Shown here: positions 1 through 10,233 of the stretch, piece by piece
How the letters are laid out: every line of letters starts with the position of its first letter
How positions within the stretch are numbered: the stretch's first letter is position 1
Source: Amaranthus tricolor
Taxonomy: Eukaryota > Streptophyta > Magnoliopsida > Caryophyllales > Amaranthaceae
Length of the DNA stretch: 64,000 bases
Reading direction: 5' to 3'
Assembly: GCF_026212465.1 (NCBI RefSeq)
Contig: NC_080052.1
Location: 11,466,166-11,530,165 of the forward strand
Translations under genes and position numbers: made by a program
Notes under the pieces: model-generated
Told to the model about the DNA's origin: nothing
Database searches by the model: none
Seen by the model: only the letters and a program-made list of their open reading frames with translations

Positions 1-121
1 CTTCTTCTTCCCAAATACTGTTTTTCACCCTCCCGGTATTGTCCCATTCCCAAAAGAGTCCGCCGTCTGTAAAAGCAAGGTGAACTCGCAACAAAAAAAA
101 GACAAAATGTTTATGAAATCC

Positions 122-219
122 GCGCAACACTTGGAAATCAAGAGGCCATCCATGCCAGGCACGCTTCCGCGGGGAGTTCCGACGGGTCCGGTGCAATTTC
201 CGCTTACACGAACGCACCG
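122..219 (-). pseudogene. Degenerate 5S rRNA gene relic inside the spacer (reference copy)
   Basis: Hand alignment to the intact gene at 449-568 gives the same order of blocks on the same strand: GCAACAC (124-130 against 455-461), a 17-bp block with 13 matches (142-158 against 475-491), GCACGCTT (159-166 against 508-515), AGTTC..GGTGCA with about 19 of 21 matches, and the terminal CGCACC (213-218 against 562-567). Overall identity is roughly 70-75 percent over about 95 aligned positions. A 16-nt gap removes the equivalent of residues 62-77, which includes the intermediate element and the end of the A box, and no T-tract directly follows the 3' end, so transcription as a 5S gene is unlikely. 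Every unit has a copy; positions are given with each gene below. Confidence 0.85.
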
Positions 220-267
220 ATGCACGCCTCTTTCGAACAATTCGTTCGTATGCGCATCGACCCGCGT

Positions 268-319
268 CAACGGGTCCTTACCTTCGAGTGCCCGTAAATT
301 CGAGGTCGGGACCCGGTTG
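268..319. repeat. Short inverted repeat in the relic's upstream flank
   Basis: CAACGGGTCC at 268-277 can pair with GGACCCGGTTG at 309-319, with one bulged G. The loop is about 31 bp. Gamma units change the left arm to CAACTGGTCC and so lose one pair. No function is known to me. Confidence 0.5.
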
Positions 320-426
320 CGAGTTATATTTTTATAAATAAAATTACTTCCAAAGAGTATATTACTATAATCACCGAAATGCCTTTTGCTCAAGTGGAGC
401 GGAAAGAATTCGCAAATGAAAACGAT

Positions 427-449
427 AAAAAAAAAAAAGAAGGGAAAAA
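427..449 (-). terminator. Pol III terminator T5 and distal T-tract (reference, gene 1)
   Basis: On the gene strand the coding end CCCC is followed at once by T5 (445-449, the first T taken as residue 120), then CCCTTC and a second T-tract of 12 (427-438). T4 or longer is the standard RNA polymerase III stop. The second tract varies by class: 10 in gamma, 11-14 in alpha, 16 in most beta units, up to 18. It may serve as a backup stop. Confidence 0.8.
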
Positions 450-568
450 GGGGTGCAACACGAGGACTTCCCAGGAGGTCACCCATCCTAGTACTACTCT
501 CGCCCAAGCACGCTTAACTGCGGAGTTCTGATGGGATCCGGTGCATTAGTGCTGGTATGATCGCACCC
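449..568 (-). rRNA. 5S rRNA gene 1
   Basis: Structural RNA of the large ribosomal subunit central protuberance. The 120-nt sequence is canonical for plants: A box (about residues 50-64), intermediate element (67-72) and C box (80-97) are unchanged, and 5' GGGTGC pairs with 3' GCACCC as helix I. The 5' end is set by the conserved GGGTGCGATC start after C(-1), the 3' end by the T5 stop. Alpha class, distal T12. Relic 122-219. Used as the reference copy. Confidence 0.98.
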
Positions 569-603
569 GTTCATTCACCGTAACAATTTGTATACATGCG
601 CAT
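569..603 (-). promoter_or_regulatory. 5S upstream promoter region (reference, gene 1)
   Basis: Read on the gene strand, there is a C at -1, CGG at -12 to -10, a TATA-like TATACA at -26 to -21 and the palindromic octamer ATGCGCAT at -35 to -28. Plant 5S genes (Arabidopsis work) use a C at -1, a GC element near -12 and a TATA-like element near -28 with the internal control region, so the spacing fits. The block is the same before nearly all genes; exceptions are listed separately. Confidence 0.75.
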
Positions 604-1123
604 TGCCGACCAAAAAAAAAACCCAGAGCATTCCAAAGCTCGTAAACTCGCAACCGAGACCCCTCTTTCGAGCCTTCTTCTTCCCAAATACTGTTTTTCA
701 CCCTCCCGGTATTGTCCCATTCCCAAAAGAGTCCGCCGTCTGTAAAAGCAAGGTGAACTCGCAACAAAAAAAAAGACAAAATGTTTATGAAATCCGCGCA
801 ACACTTGGAAATCAAGAGGCCATCCATGCCAGGCACGCTTCCGCGGGGAGTTCCGACGGGTCCGGTGCAATTTCCGCTTACACGAACGCACCGATGCACG
901 CCTCTTTCGAACAATTCGTTCGTATGCGCATCGACCCGCGTCAACGGGTCCTTACCTTCGAGTGCCCGTAAATTCGAGGTCGGGACCCGGTTGCGAGTTA
1001 TATTTTTATAAATAAAATTACTTCCAAAGAGTATATTACTATAATCACCGAAATGCCTTTTGCTCAAGTGGAGCGGAAAGAATTCGCAAATGAAAACGAT
1101 AAAAAAAAAAAAAGAAGGGAAAA

Positions 1124-1243
1124 AGGGGTGCAACACGAGGACTTCCCAGGAGGTCACCCATCCTAGTACTACTCTCGCCCAAGCACGCTTAACTGCGGAG
1201 TTCTGATGGGATCCGGTGCATTAGTGCTGGTATGATCGCACCC
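1124..1243 (-). rRNA. 5S rRNA gene 2
   Basis: Alpha, canonical coding sequence, distal T13. Spacer relic 796-893. Confidence 0.97.
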
Positions 1244-1795
1244 GTTCATTCACCGTAACAATTTGTATACATGCGCATTGCCGACCAAAAAAAAACCCAG
1301 AGCATTCCAAAGCTCGTAAACTCGCAACCGAGACCCCTCTTTCGAGCCTTCTTCTTCCCAAATACTGTTTTTCACCCTCCCGGTATTGTCCCATTCCCAA
1401 AAGAGTCCGCCGTCTGTAAAAGAAAGGTGAACTCGCAACAAAAAAAAGACAAAATGTTTATGAAATCCGCGCAACACTTGGAAATCAAGAGGCCATCCAT
1501 GCCAGGCACGCTTCCGCGGGGAGTTCCGACGGGTCCGGTGCAATTTCCGCTTACACGAACGCACCGATGCACGCCTCTTTCGAACAATTCGTTCGTATGC
1601 GCATCGACCCGCGTCAACGGGTCCTTACCTTCGAGTGCCCGTAAATTCGAGGTCGGGACCCGGTTGCGAGTTATATTTTTATAAATAAAATTACTTCCAA
1701 AGAGTATATTACTATAATCACCGAAATGCCTTTTGCTCAAGTGGAGCGAAAAGAATTCGCAAATGAAAACGATAAAAAAAAAAAAGAAGGGAAAA

Positions 1796-1915
1796 AGGGG
1801 TGCAACACGAGGACTTCCCAGGAGGTCACCCATCCTAGTACTACTCTCGCCCAAGCACGCTTAACTGCGGAGTTCTGATGGGATCCGGTGCATTAGTGCT
1901 GGTATGATCGCACCC
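1796..1915 (-). rRNA. 5S rRNA gene 3
   Basis: Alpha, canonical, T12. Spacer has the local variant GAGCGAAAAG shared with units 4 and 5. Relic 1469-1566. Confidence 0.97.
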
Positions 1916-2468
1916 GTTCATTCACCGTAACAATTTGTATACATGCGCATTGCCGACCAAAAAAAAAACCCAGAGCATTCCAAAGCTCGTAAACTCGCAA
2001 CCGAGACCCCTCTTTCGAGCCTTCTTCTTCCCAAATACTGTTTTTCACCCTCCCGGTATTGTCCCATTCCCAAAAGAGTCCGCCGTCTGTAAAAGCAAGG
2101 TGAAGTCGCAACAAAAAAAAAGACAAAATGTTTATGAAATCCGCGCAACACTTGGAAATCAAGAGGCCATCCATGCCAGGCACGCTTCCGCGGGGAGTTC
2201 CGACGGGTCCGGTGCAATTTCCGCTTACACGAACGCACCGATGCACGCCTCTTTCGAACAATTCGTTCGTATGCGCATCGACCCGCGTCAACGGGTCCTT
2301 ACCTTCGAGTGCCCGTAAATTCGAGGTCGGGACCCGGTTGCGAGTTATATTTTTATAAATAAAATTACTTCCAAAGAGTATATTACTATAATCACCGAAA
2401 TGCCTTTTGCTCAAGTGGAGCGAAAAGAATTCGCAAATGAAAACGATAAAAAAAAAAAGAAGGGAAAA

Positions 2469-2588
2469 AGGGGTGCAACACGAGGACTTCCCAGGAGGTC
2501 ACCCATCCTAGTACTACTCTCGCCCAAGCACGCTTAACTGCGGAGTTCTGATGGGATCCGGTGCATTAGTGCTGGTATGATCGCACCC
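2469..2588 (-). rRNA. 5S rRNA gene 4
   Basis: Alpha, canonical, T11. Relic 2143-2240. Confidence 0.97.
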
Positions 2589-3141
2589 GTTCATTCACCG
2601 TAACAATTTGTATACATGCGCATTGCCGACCAAAAAAAAAACCCAGAGCATTCCAAAGCTCGTAAACTCGCAACCGAGACCCCTCTTTCGAGCCTTCTTC
2701 TTCCCAAATACTGTTTTTCACCCTCCCGGTATTGTCCCATTCCCAAAAGAGTCCGCCGTCTGTAAAAGCAAGGTGAACTCGCAACAAAAAAAAAGACAAA
2801 ATGTTTATGAAATCCGCGCAACACTTGGAAATCAAGAGGCCATCCATGCCAGGCACGCTTCCGCGGGGAGTTCCGACGGGTCCGGTGCAATTTCCGCTTA
2901 CACGAACGCACCGATGCACGCCTCTTTCGAACAATTCGTTCGTATGCGCATCGACCCGCGTCAACGGGTCCTTACCTTCGAGTGCCCGTAAATTCGAGGT
3001 CGGGACCCGGTTGCGAGTTATATTTTTATAAATAAAATTACTTCCAAAGAGTATATTACTATAATCACCGAAATGCCTTTTGCTCAAGTGGAGCGAAAAG
3101 AATTCGCAAATGAAAACGATAAAAAAAAAAAGAAGGGAAAA

Positions 3142-3261
3142 AGGGGTGCAACACGAGGACTTCCCAGGAGGTCACCCATCCTAGTACTACTCTCGCCCAA
3201 GCACGCTTAACTGCGGAGTTCTGATGGGATCCGGTGCATTAGTGCTGGTATGATCGCACCC
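3142..3261 (-). rRNA. 5S rRNA gene 5
   Basis: Alpha, canonical, T11. Relic 2816-2913. Confidence 0.97.
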
Positions 3262-3817
3262 GTTCATTCACCGTAACAATTTGTATACATGCGCATTGCC
3301 GACCAAAAAAAAAACCCAGAGCATTCCAAAGCTCGTAAACTCGCAACCGAGACCCCTCTTTCGAGCCTTCTTCTTCCCAAATACTGTTTTTCACCCTCCC
3401 GGTATTGTCCCATTCCCAAAAGAGTCCGCCGTCTGTAAAAGCAAGGTGAACTCGCAACAAAAAAAAAGACAAAATGTTTATGAAATCCGCGCAACACTTG
3501 GAAATCAAGAGGCCATCCATGCCAGGCACGCTTCCGCGGGGAGTTCCGACGGGTCCGGTGCAATTTCCGCTTACACGAACGCACCGATGCACGCCTCTTT
3601 CGAACAATTCGTTCGTATGCGCATCGACCCGCGTCAACGGGTCCTTACCTTCGAGTGCCCGTAAATTCGAGGTCGGGACCCGGTTGCGAGTTATATTTTT
3701 ATAAATAAAATTACTTCCAAAGAGTATAATACTATAATCACCGAAATGCCTTTTGCTCAAGTGGAGCGGAAAGAATTCGCAAATGAAAACGATAAAAAAA
3801 AAAAAAAGAAGGGAAAA

Positions 3818-3937
3818 AGGGGTGCAACACGAGGACTTCCCAGGAGGTCACCCATCCTAGTACTACTCTCGCCCAATCACGCTTAACTGCGGAGTTCTGA
3901 TGGGATCCGGTGCATTAGTGCTGGTATGATCGCACCC
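3818..3937 (-). rRNA. 5S rRNA gene 6, C61A variant
   Basis: Alpha, T14, spacer marker GAGTATAATAC. Residue 61 is A instead of C (plus-strand T at 3877), inside the A box, so TFIIIA/TFIIIC binding and the RNA could both be affected. Gene 9 shares the change. Relic 3489-3586. Confidence 0.96.
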
Positions 3938-4494
3938 GTTCATTCACCGTAACAATTTGTATACATGCGCATTGCCGACCAAAAAAAAAACCCAGAGCAT
4001 TCCAAAGCTCGTAAACTCGCAACCGAGACCCCTCTTTCGAGCCTTCTTCTTCCAAAATACTGTTTTTCACCCTCCCGGTATTGTCCCATTCCCAAAAGAG
4101 TCCGCCGTCTGTAAAAGCAAGGTGAACTCGCAACAAAAAAAAGACAAAATGTTTATGAAATCCGCGCAACACTTGGAAATCAAGAGGCCATCCATGCCAG
4201 GCACGCTTCCGCGGGGAGTTCCGACGGGTCCGGTGCAATTTCCGCTTACACGAACGCACCGATGCACGCCTCTTTCGAACAATTCGTTCGTATGCGCATC
4301 GACCCGCGTCAACGGGTCCTTACATTCGAGTGCCCGTAAATTCGAGGTCGGGACCCGGTTGCGAGTTATATTTTTATAAATAAAATTACTTCCAAAGAGT
4401 ATATTACTATAATCACAGAAATTCCTTTTGCTCAAGTGGAGCGGAAAGAATTCGCAAATGAAAACGATAAAAAAAAAAAAAAAAGAAGGGAAAA

Positions 4495-4614
4495 AGGGGT
4501 GCAACACGAGGACTTCCCAGGAGGTCACCCATCCTAGTACTACTCTCGCCCAAGCACGCTTAACTGCGGAGTTCTGATGGGATCCGGTGCATTAGTGCTG
4601 GTATGATCGCACCC
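4495..4614 (-). rRNA. 5S rRNA gene 7
   Basis: First beta unit of the window; canonical coding sequence, T16. From this unit the relic-half flank reads CCAAAATAC instead of CCCAAATAC. Relic 4164-4261. Confidence 0.97.
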
Positions 4615-5170
4615 GTTCATTCACCGTAACAATTTGTATACATGCGCATTGCCGAACAAAAAAAAACCCAGAGCATTCCAAAGCTCGTAAACTCGCAACC
4701 GAGACCCCTCTTTCGAGCCTTCTTCTTCCAAAATACTGTTTTTCACCCTCCCGGTATTGTCCCATTCCCAAAAGAGTCCGCCGTCTGTAAAAGCAAGGTG
4801 AACTCGCAACAAAAAAAAGACAAAATGTTTATGAAATCCGCGCAACACTTGGAAATCAAGAGGCCATCCATGCCAGGCACGCTTCCGCGGGGAGTTCCGA
4901 CGGGTCCGGTGCAATTTCCGCTTACACGAACGCACCGATGCACGCCTCTTTCGAACAATTCGTTCGTATGCGCATCGACCCGCGTCAACGGGTCCTTACA
5001 TTCGAGTGCCCGTAAATTCGAGGTCGGGACCCGGTTGCGAGTTATATTTTTATAAATAAAATTACTTCCAAAGAGTATATTACTATAATCACAGAAATTC
5101 CTTTTGCTCAAGTGGAGCGGAAAGAATTCGCAAATGAAAACGATAAAAAAAAAAAAAAAAGAAGGGAAAA

Positions 5171-5290
5171 AGGGGTGCAACACGAGGACTTCCCAGGAGG
5201 TCACCCATCCTAGTACTACTCTCGCCCAAGCACGCTTAACTGCGGAGTTCTGATGGGATCCGGTGCATTAGTGCTGGTATGATCGCACCC
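5171..5290 (-). rRNA. 5S rRNA gene 8
   Basis: Beta, canonical, T16. Relic 4840-4937. Confidence 0.97.
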
Positions 5291-5843
5291 GTTCATTCAC
5301 CGTAACAATTTGTATACATGCGCATTGCCGAACAAAAAAAAACCCAGAGCATTCCAAAGCTCGTAAACTCGCAACCGAGACCCCTCTTTCGAGCCTTCTT
5401 CTTCCAAAATACTGTTTTTCACCCTCCCGGTATTGTCCCATTCCCAAAAGAGTCCGCCGTCTGTAAAAGCAAGGTGAACTCGCAACAAAAAAAAGACAAA
5501 ATGTTTATGAAATCCGCGCAACACTTGGAAATCAAGAGGCCATCCATGCCAGGCACGCTTCCGCGGGGAGTTCCGACGGGTCCGGTGCAATTTCCGCTTA
5601 CACGAACGCACCGATGCACGCCTCTTTCGAACAATTCGTTCGTATGCGCATCGACCCGCGTCAACGGGTCCTTACCTTCGAGTGCCCGTAAATTCGAGGT
5701 CGGGACCCGGTTGCGAGTTATATTTTTATAAATAAAATTACTTCCAAAGAGTATAATACTATAATCACCGAAATGCCTTTTGCTCAAGTGGAGCGGAAAG
5801 AATTCGCAAATGAAAACGATAAAAAAAAAAAAAGAAGGGAAAA

Positions 5844-5963
5844 AGGGGTGCAACACGAGGACTTCCCAGGAGGTCACCCATCCTAGTACTACTCTCGCCC
5901 AATCACGCTTAACTGCGGAGTTCTGATGGGATCCGGTGCATTAGTGCTGGTATGATCGCACCC
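5844..5963 (-). rRNA. 5S rRNA gene 9, C61A variant
   Basis: Alpha, T13, GAGTATAATAC marker and residue 61 A (5903), all as in gene 6; the two are linked by a 2,026-bp repeat. Relic 5516-5613. Confidence 0.96.
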
Positions 5964-6520
5964 GTTCATTCACCGTAACAATTTGTATACATGCGCATTG
6001 CCGACCAAAAAAAAAACCCAGAGCATTCCAAAGCTCGTAAACTCGCAACCGAGACCCCTCTTTCGAGCCTTCTTCTTCCAAAATACTGTTTTTCACCCTC
6101 CCGGTATTGTCCCATTCCCAAAAGAGTCCGCCGTCTGTAAAAGCAAGGTGAACTCGCAACAAAAAAAAGACAAAATGTTTATGAAATCCGCGCAACACTT
6201 GGAAATCAAGAGGCCATCCATGCCAGGCACGCTTCCGCGGGGAGTTCCGACGGGTCCGGTGCAATTTCCGCTTACACGAACGCACCGATGCACGCCTCTT
6301 TCGAACAATTCGTTCGTATGCGCATCGACCCGCGTCAACGGGTCCTTACATTCGAGTGCCCGTAAATTCGAGGTCGGGACCCGGTTGCGAGTTATATTTT
6401 TATAAATAAAATTACTTCCAAAGAGTATATTACTATAATCACAGAAATTCCTTTTGCTCAAGTGGAGCGGAAAGAATTCGCAAATGAAAACGATAAAAAA
6501 AAAAAAAAAAGAAGGGAAAA

Positions 6521-6640
6521 AGGGGTGCAACACGAGGACTTCCCAGGAGGTCACCCATCCTAGTACTACTCTCGCCCAAGCACGCTTAACTGCGGAGTTC
6601 TGATGGGATCCGGTGCATTAGTGCTGGTATGATCGCACCC
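6521..6640 (-). rRNA. 5S rRNA gene 10
   Basis: Beta, canonical, T16. Relic 6190-6287. Confidence 0.97.
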
Positions 6641-7196
6641 GTTCATTCACCGTAACAATTTGTATACATGCGCATTGCCGAACAAAAAAAAACCCAGAGC
6701 ATTCCAAAGCTCGTAAACTCGCAACCGAGACCCCTCTTTCGAGCCTTCTTCTTCCAAAATACTGTTTTTCACCCTCCCGGTATTGTCCCATTCCCAAAAG
6801 AGTCCGCCGTCTGTAAAAGCAAGGTGAACTCGCAACAAAAAAAAGACAAAATGTTTATGAAATCCGCGCAACACTTGGAAATCAAGAGGCCATCCATGCC
6901 AGGCACGCTTCCGCGGGGAGTTCCGACGGGTCCGGTGCAATTTCCGCTTACACGAACGCACCGATGCACGCCTCTTTCGAACAATTCGTTCGTATGCGCA
7001 TCGACCCGCGTCAACGGGTCCTTACATTCGAGTGCCCGTAAATTCGAGGTCGGGACCCGGTTGCGAGTTATATTTTTATAAATAAAATTACTTCCAAAGA
7101 GTATATTACTATAATCACAGAAATTCCTTTTGCTCAAGTGGAGCGGAAAGAATTCGCAAATGAAAACGATAAAAAAAAAAAAAAAAGAAGGGAAAA

Positions 7197-7316
7197 AGGG
7201 GTGCAACACGAGGACTTCCCAGGAGGTCACCCATCCTAGTACTACTCTCGCCCAAGCACGCTTAACTGCGGAGTTCTGATGGGATCCGGTGCATTAGTGC
7301 TGGTATGATCGCACCC
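7197..7316 (-). rRNA. 5S rRNA gene 11
   Basis: Beta, canonical, T16. Relic 6866-6963. Confidence 0.97.
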
Positions 7317-7872
7317 GTTCATTCACCGTAACAATTTGTATACATGCGCATTGCCGAACAAAAAAAAACCCAGAGCATTCCAAAGCTCGTAAACTCGCAA
7401 CCGAGACCCCTCTTTCGAGCCTTCTTCTTCCAAAATACTGTTTTTCACCCTCCCGGTATTGTCCCATTCCCAAAAGAGTCCGCCGTCTGTAAAAGCAAGG
7501 TGAACTCGCAACAAAAAAAAGACAAAATGTTTATGAAATCCGCGCAACACTTGGAAATCAAGAGGCCATCCATGCCAGGCACGCTTCCGCGGGGAGTTCC
7601 GACGGGTCCGGTGCAATTTCCGCTTACACGAACGCACCGATGCACGCCTCTTTCGAACAATTCGTTCGTATGCGCATCGACCCGCGTCAACGGGTCCTTA
7701 CATTCGAGTGCCCGTAAATTCGAGGTCGGGACCCGGTTGCGAGTTATATTTTTATAAATAAAATTACTTCCAAAGAGTATATTACTATAATCACAGAAAT
7801 TCCTTTTGCTCAAGTGGAGCGGAAAGAATTCGCAAATGAAAACGATAAAAAAAAAAAAAAAAGAAGGGAAAA

Positions 7873-7992
7873 AGGGGTGCAACACGAGGACTTCCCAGGA
7901 GGTCACCCATCCTAGTACTACTCTCGCCCAAGCACGCTTAACTGCGGAGTTCTGATGGGATCCGGTGCATTAGTGCTGGTATGATCGCACCC
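7873..7992 (-). rRNA. 5S rRNA gene 12
   Basis: Beta, canonical, T16. Relic 7542-7639. Confidence 0.97.
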
Positions 7993-8544
7993 GTTCATTC
8001 ACCGTAACAATTTGTATACATGCGCATTGCCGAACAAAAAAAAACCCAGAGCATTCCAAAGCTCGTAAACTCGCAACCGAGACCCCTCTTTCGAGCCTTC
8101 TTCTTCCAAAATACTGTTTTTCACCCTCCCGGTATTGTCCCATTCCCAAAAGAGTCCGCCGTCTGTAAAAGCAAGGTGAACTCGCAACAAAAAAAAGACA
8201 AAATGTTTATGAAATCCGCGCAACACTTGGAAATCAAGAGGCCATCCATGCCAGGCACGCTTCCGCGGGGAGTTCCGACGGGTCCGGTGCAATTTCCGCT
8301 TACACGAACGCACCGATGCACGCCTCTTTCGAACAATTCGTTCGTATGCGCATCGACCCGCGTCAACGGGTCCTTACCTTCGAGTGCCCGTAAATTCGAG
8401 GTCGGGACCCGGTTGCGAGTTATATTTTTATAAATAAAATTACTTCCAAAGAGTATATTACTATAATCACCGAAATGCCTTTTGCTCAAGTGGAGCGGAA
8501 AGAATTCGCAAATGAAAACGATAAAAAAAAAAAAGAAGGGAAAA

Positions 8545-8664
8545 AGGGGTGCAACACGAGGACTTCCCAGGAGGTCACCCATCCTAGTACTACTCTCGCC
8601 CAAGCACGCTTAACTGCGGAGTTCTGATGGGATCCGGTGCATTAGTGCTGGTATGATCGCACCC
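8545..8664 (-). rRNA. 5S rRNA gene 13, changed -1 base
   Basis: Alpha, canonical coding sequence, T12, but the base just before the start is T instead of C (plus-strand A at 8665). This is the only unit with that change. Relic 8218-8315. Confidence 0.97.
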
Positions 8665-8665
8665 A
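8665..8665 (-). promoter_or_regulatory. -1 C to T upstream of gene 13
   Basis: Plus strand reads ACCCATTC instead of ACCCGTTC. The -1 C is reported as important for plant 5S initiation, so reduced output is plausible. Confidence 0.8.
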
Positions 8666-9216
8666 TTCATTCACCGTAACAATTTGTATACATGCGCATT
8701 GCCGAACAAAAAAAAACCCAGAGCATTCCAAAGCTCGTAAACTCGCAACCGAGACCCCTCTTTCGAGCCTTCTTCTTCCAAAATACTGTTTTTCACCCTC
8801 CCGGTATTGTCCCATTCCCAAAAGAGTCCGCCGTCTGTAAAAGCAAGGTGAACTCGCAACAAAAAAAAGACAAAATGTTTATGAAATCCGCGCAACACTT
8901 GGAAATCAAGAGGCCATCCATGCCAGGCACGCTTCCGCGGGGAGTTCCGACGGGTCCGGTGCAATTTCCGCTTACACGAACGCACCGATGCACGCCTCTT
9001 TCGAACAATTCGTTCGTATGCGCATCGACCCGCGTCAACGGGTCCTTACCTTCGAGTGCCCGTAAATTCGAGGTCGGGACCCGGTTGCGAGTTATATTTT
9101 TATAAATAAAATTACTTCCAAAGAGTATATTACTATAATCACCGAAATGCCTTTTGCTCAAGTGGAGCGGAAAGAATTCGCAAATGAAAACGATAAAAAA
9201 AAAAAAGAAGGGAAAA

Positions 9217-9336
9217 AGGGGTGCAACACGAGGACTTCCCAGGAGGTCACCCATCCTAGTACTACTCTCGCCCAAGCACGCTTAACTGCGGAGTTCTGAT
9301 GGGATCCGGTGCATTAGTGCTGGTATGATCGCACCC
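9217..9336 (-). rRNA. 5S rRNA gene 14
   Basis: Alpha, canonical, T12. Relic 8890-8987. Confidence 0.97.
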
Positions 9337-9669
9337 GTTCATTCACCGTAACAATTTGTATACATGCGCATTGCCGACCAAAAAAAAAACCCAGAGCATT
9401 CCAAAGCTCGTAAACTCGCAACCGAGACCCCTCTTTCGAGCCTTCTTCTTCCAAAATACTGTTTTTCACCCTCCCGGTATTGTCCCATTCCCAAAAGAGT
9501 CCGCCGTCTGTAAAAGCAAGGTGAACTCGCAACAAAAAAAAGACAAAATGTTTATGAAATCCGCGCAACACTTGGAAATCAAGAGGCCATCCATGCCAGG
9601 CACGCTTCCGCGGGGAGTTCCGACGGGTCCGGTGCAATTTCCGCTTACACGAACGCACCGATGCACGCC

Positions 9670-10113
9670 TCTTTCGAACAATTCGTTCGTATGCGCATCG
9701 ACCCGCGTCAACGGGTCCTTACATTCGAGTGCCCGTAAATTCGAGGTCGGGACCCGGTTGCGAGTTATATTTTTATAAATAAAATTACTTCCAAAGAGTA
9801 TATTACTATAATCACAGAAATTCCTTTTGCTCAAGTGGAGCGGAAAGAATTCGCAAATGAAAACGATAAAAAAAAAAAAAAAAGAAGGGAATCTTTCGAA
9901 CAATTCGTTCGTATGCGCATCGACCCGCGTCAACGGGTCCTTACATTCGAGTGCCCGTAAATTCGAGGTCGGGACCCGGTTGCGAGTTATATTTTTATAA
10001 ATAAAATTACTTCCAAAGAGTATATTACTATAATCACAGAAATTCCTTTTGCTCAAGTGGAGCGGAAAGAATTCGCAAATGAAAACGATAAAAAAAAAAA
10101 AAAGAAGGGAAAA
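9670..10113 (-). repeat. 222-bp tandem duplication within one spacer
   Basis: The sequence starting TCTTTCGAAC at 9670 begins again at 9892, directly after GAAGGGAA. The repeated segment runs from the relic's upstream flank through the distal A-tract, and the copies differ in tract length (16 then 14). It includes no 5S coding sequence. It makes this the only unit of 897 bp. Confidence 0.95.
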
Positions 10114-10233
10114 AGGGGTGCAACACGAGGACTTCCCAGGAGGTCACCCATCCTAGTACTACTCTCGCCCAAGCACGCTTAACTGCGGAGTTCTGATGGG
10201 ATCCGGTGCATTAGTGCTGGTATGATCGCACCC
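10114..10233 (-). rRNA. 5S rRNA gene 15, unit with spacer duplication
   Basis: Beta, canonical, T14. Its spacer is 222 bp longer than the others because of an internal tandem duplication; gene and T5 stop are intact. Relic 9563-9660. Confidence 0.97.

Larger units (their letters stand above)
1..343 (-). repeat. Relic half-unit of the dimeric repeat (reference)
   Basis: Besides the 5S relic, the flanks match those of the gene-bearing half: GAACTCGCAA at 82-91 against GAATTCGCAA at 406-415; a CCAAAAGAGT block at 50-59 against CCAAAGAGT at 350-358; the octamer ATGCGCAT at 250-257 against 596-603; and GCCCGTAAA..GGGACCC at 290-314 against GCTCGTAAA..GAGACCC at 638-663. Half-units are about 331 and 343 bp, judged by the spacing of GCAACAC at 124, 455 and 798. 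Inference: an ancestral monomer near 335 bp doubled, then the dimer amplified. Confidence 0.8.
3705..7316 (-). repeat. Three-unit repeat, offset about 2,026 bp
   Basis: The end of unit 6 plus units 7-8 (to 5290) match the end of unit 9 plus units 10-11 (5732-7316): C61A gene, then two beta units. The first half of unit 6 differs (CCCAAATAC), so the duplicated segment begins inside a unit. Confidence 0.85.

Noticed and set aside
122..219. 5S-derived SINE insertion as the source of the relic
   Set aside because: No SINE body, poly-A tail or target-site duplication is seen, and homology continues into both gene flanks, which fits unit duplication better.
427..438. A-tracts as retroposon poly-A tails
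   Set aside because: They lie at fixed places in every unit next to the Pol III stop and have no flanking duplication.
25..507. Hydrophobic N-terminal stretch (FFFFFIVFICEFF) resembling a signal anchor on the minus strand
   Set aside because: It is encoded by the distal T-tract and its flank just after the 5S gene, and its length varies with the tract.
3818..3937. Calling all substituted 5S copies pseudogenes
   Set aside because: Single substitutions do not prove loss of function without RNA data, so they are annotated as variant genes.
9670..10113. Transposon insertion explaining the long unit 15
   Set aside because: The extra 222 bp is a second copy of adjacent spacer, with no foreign sequence.
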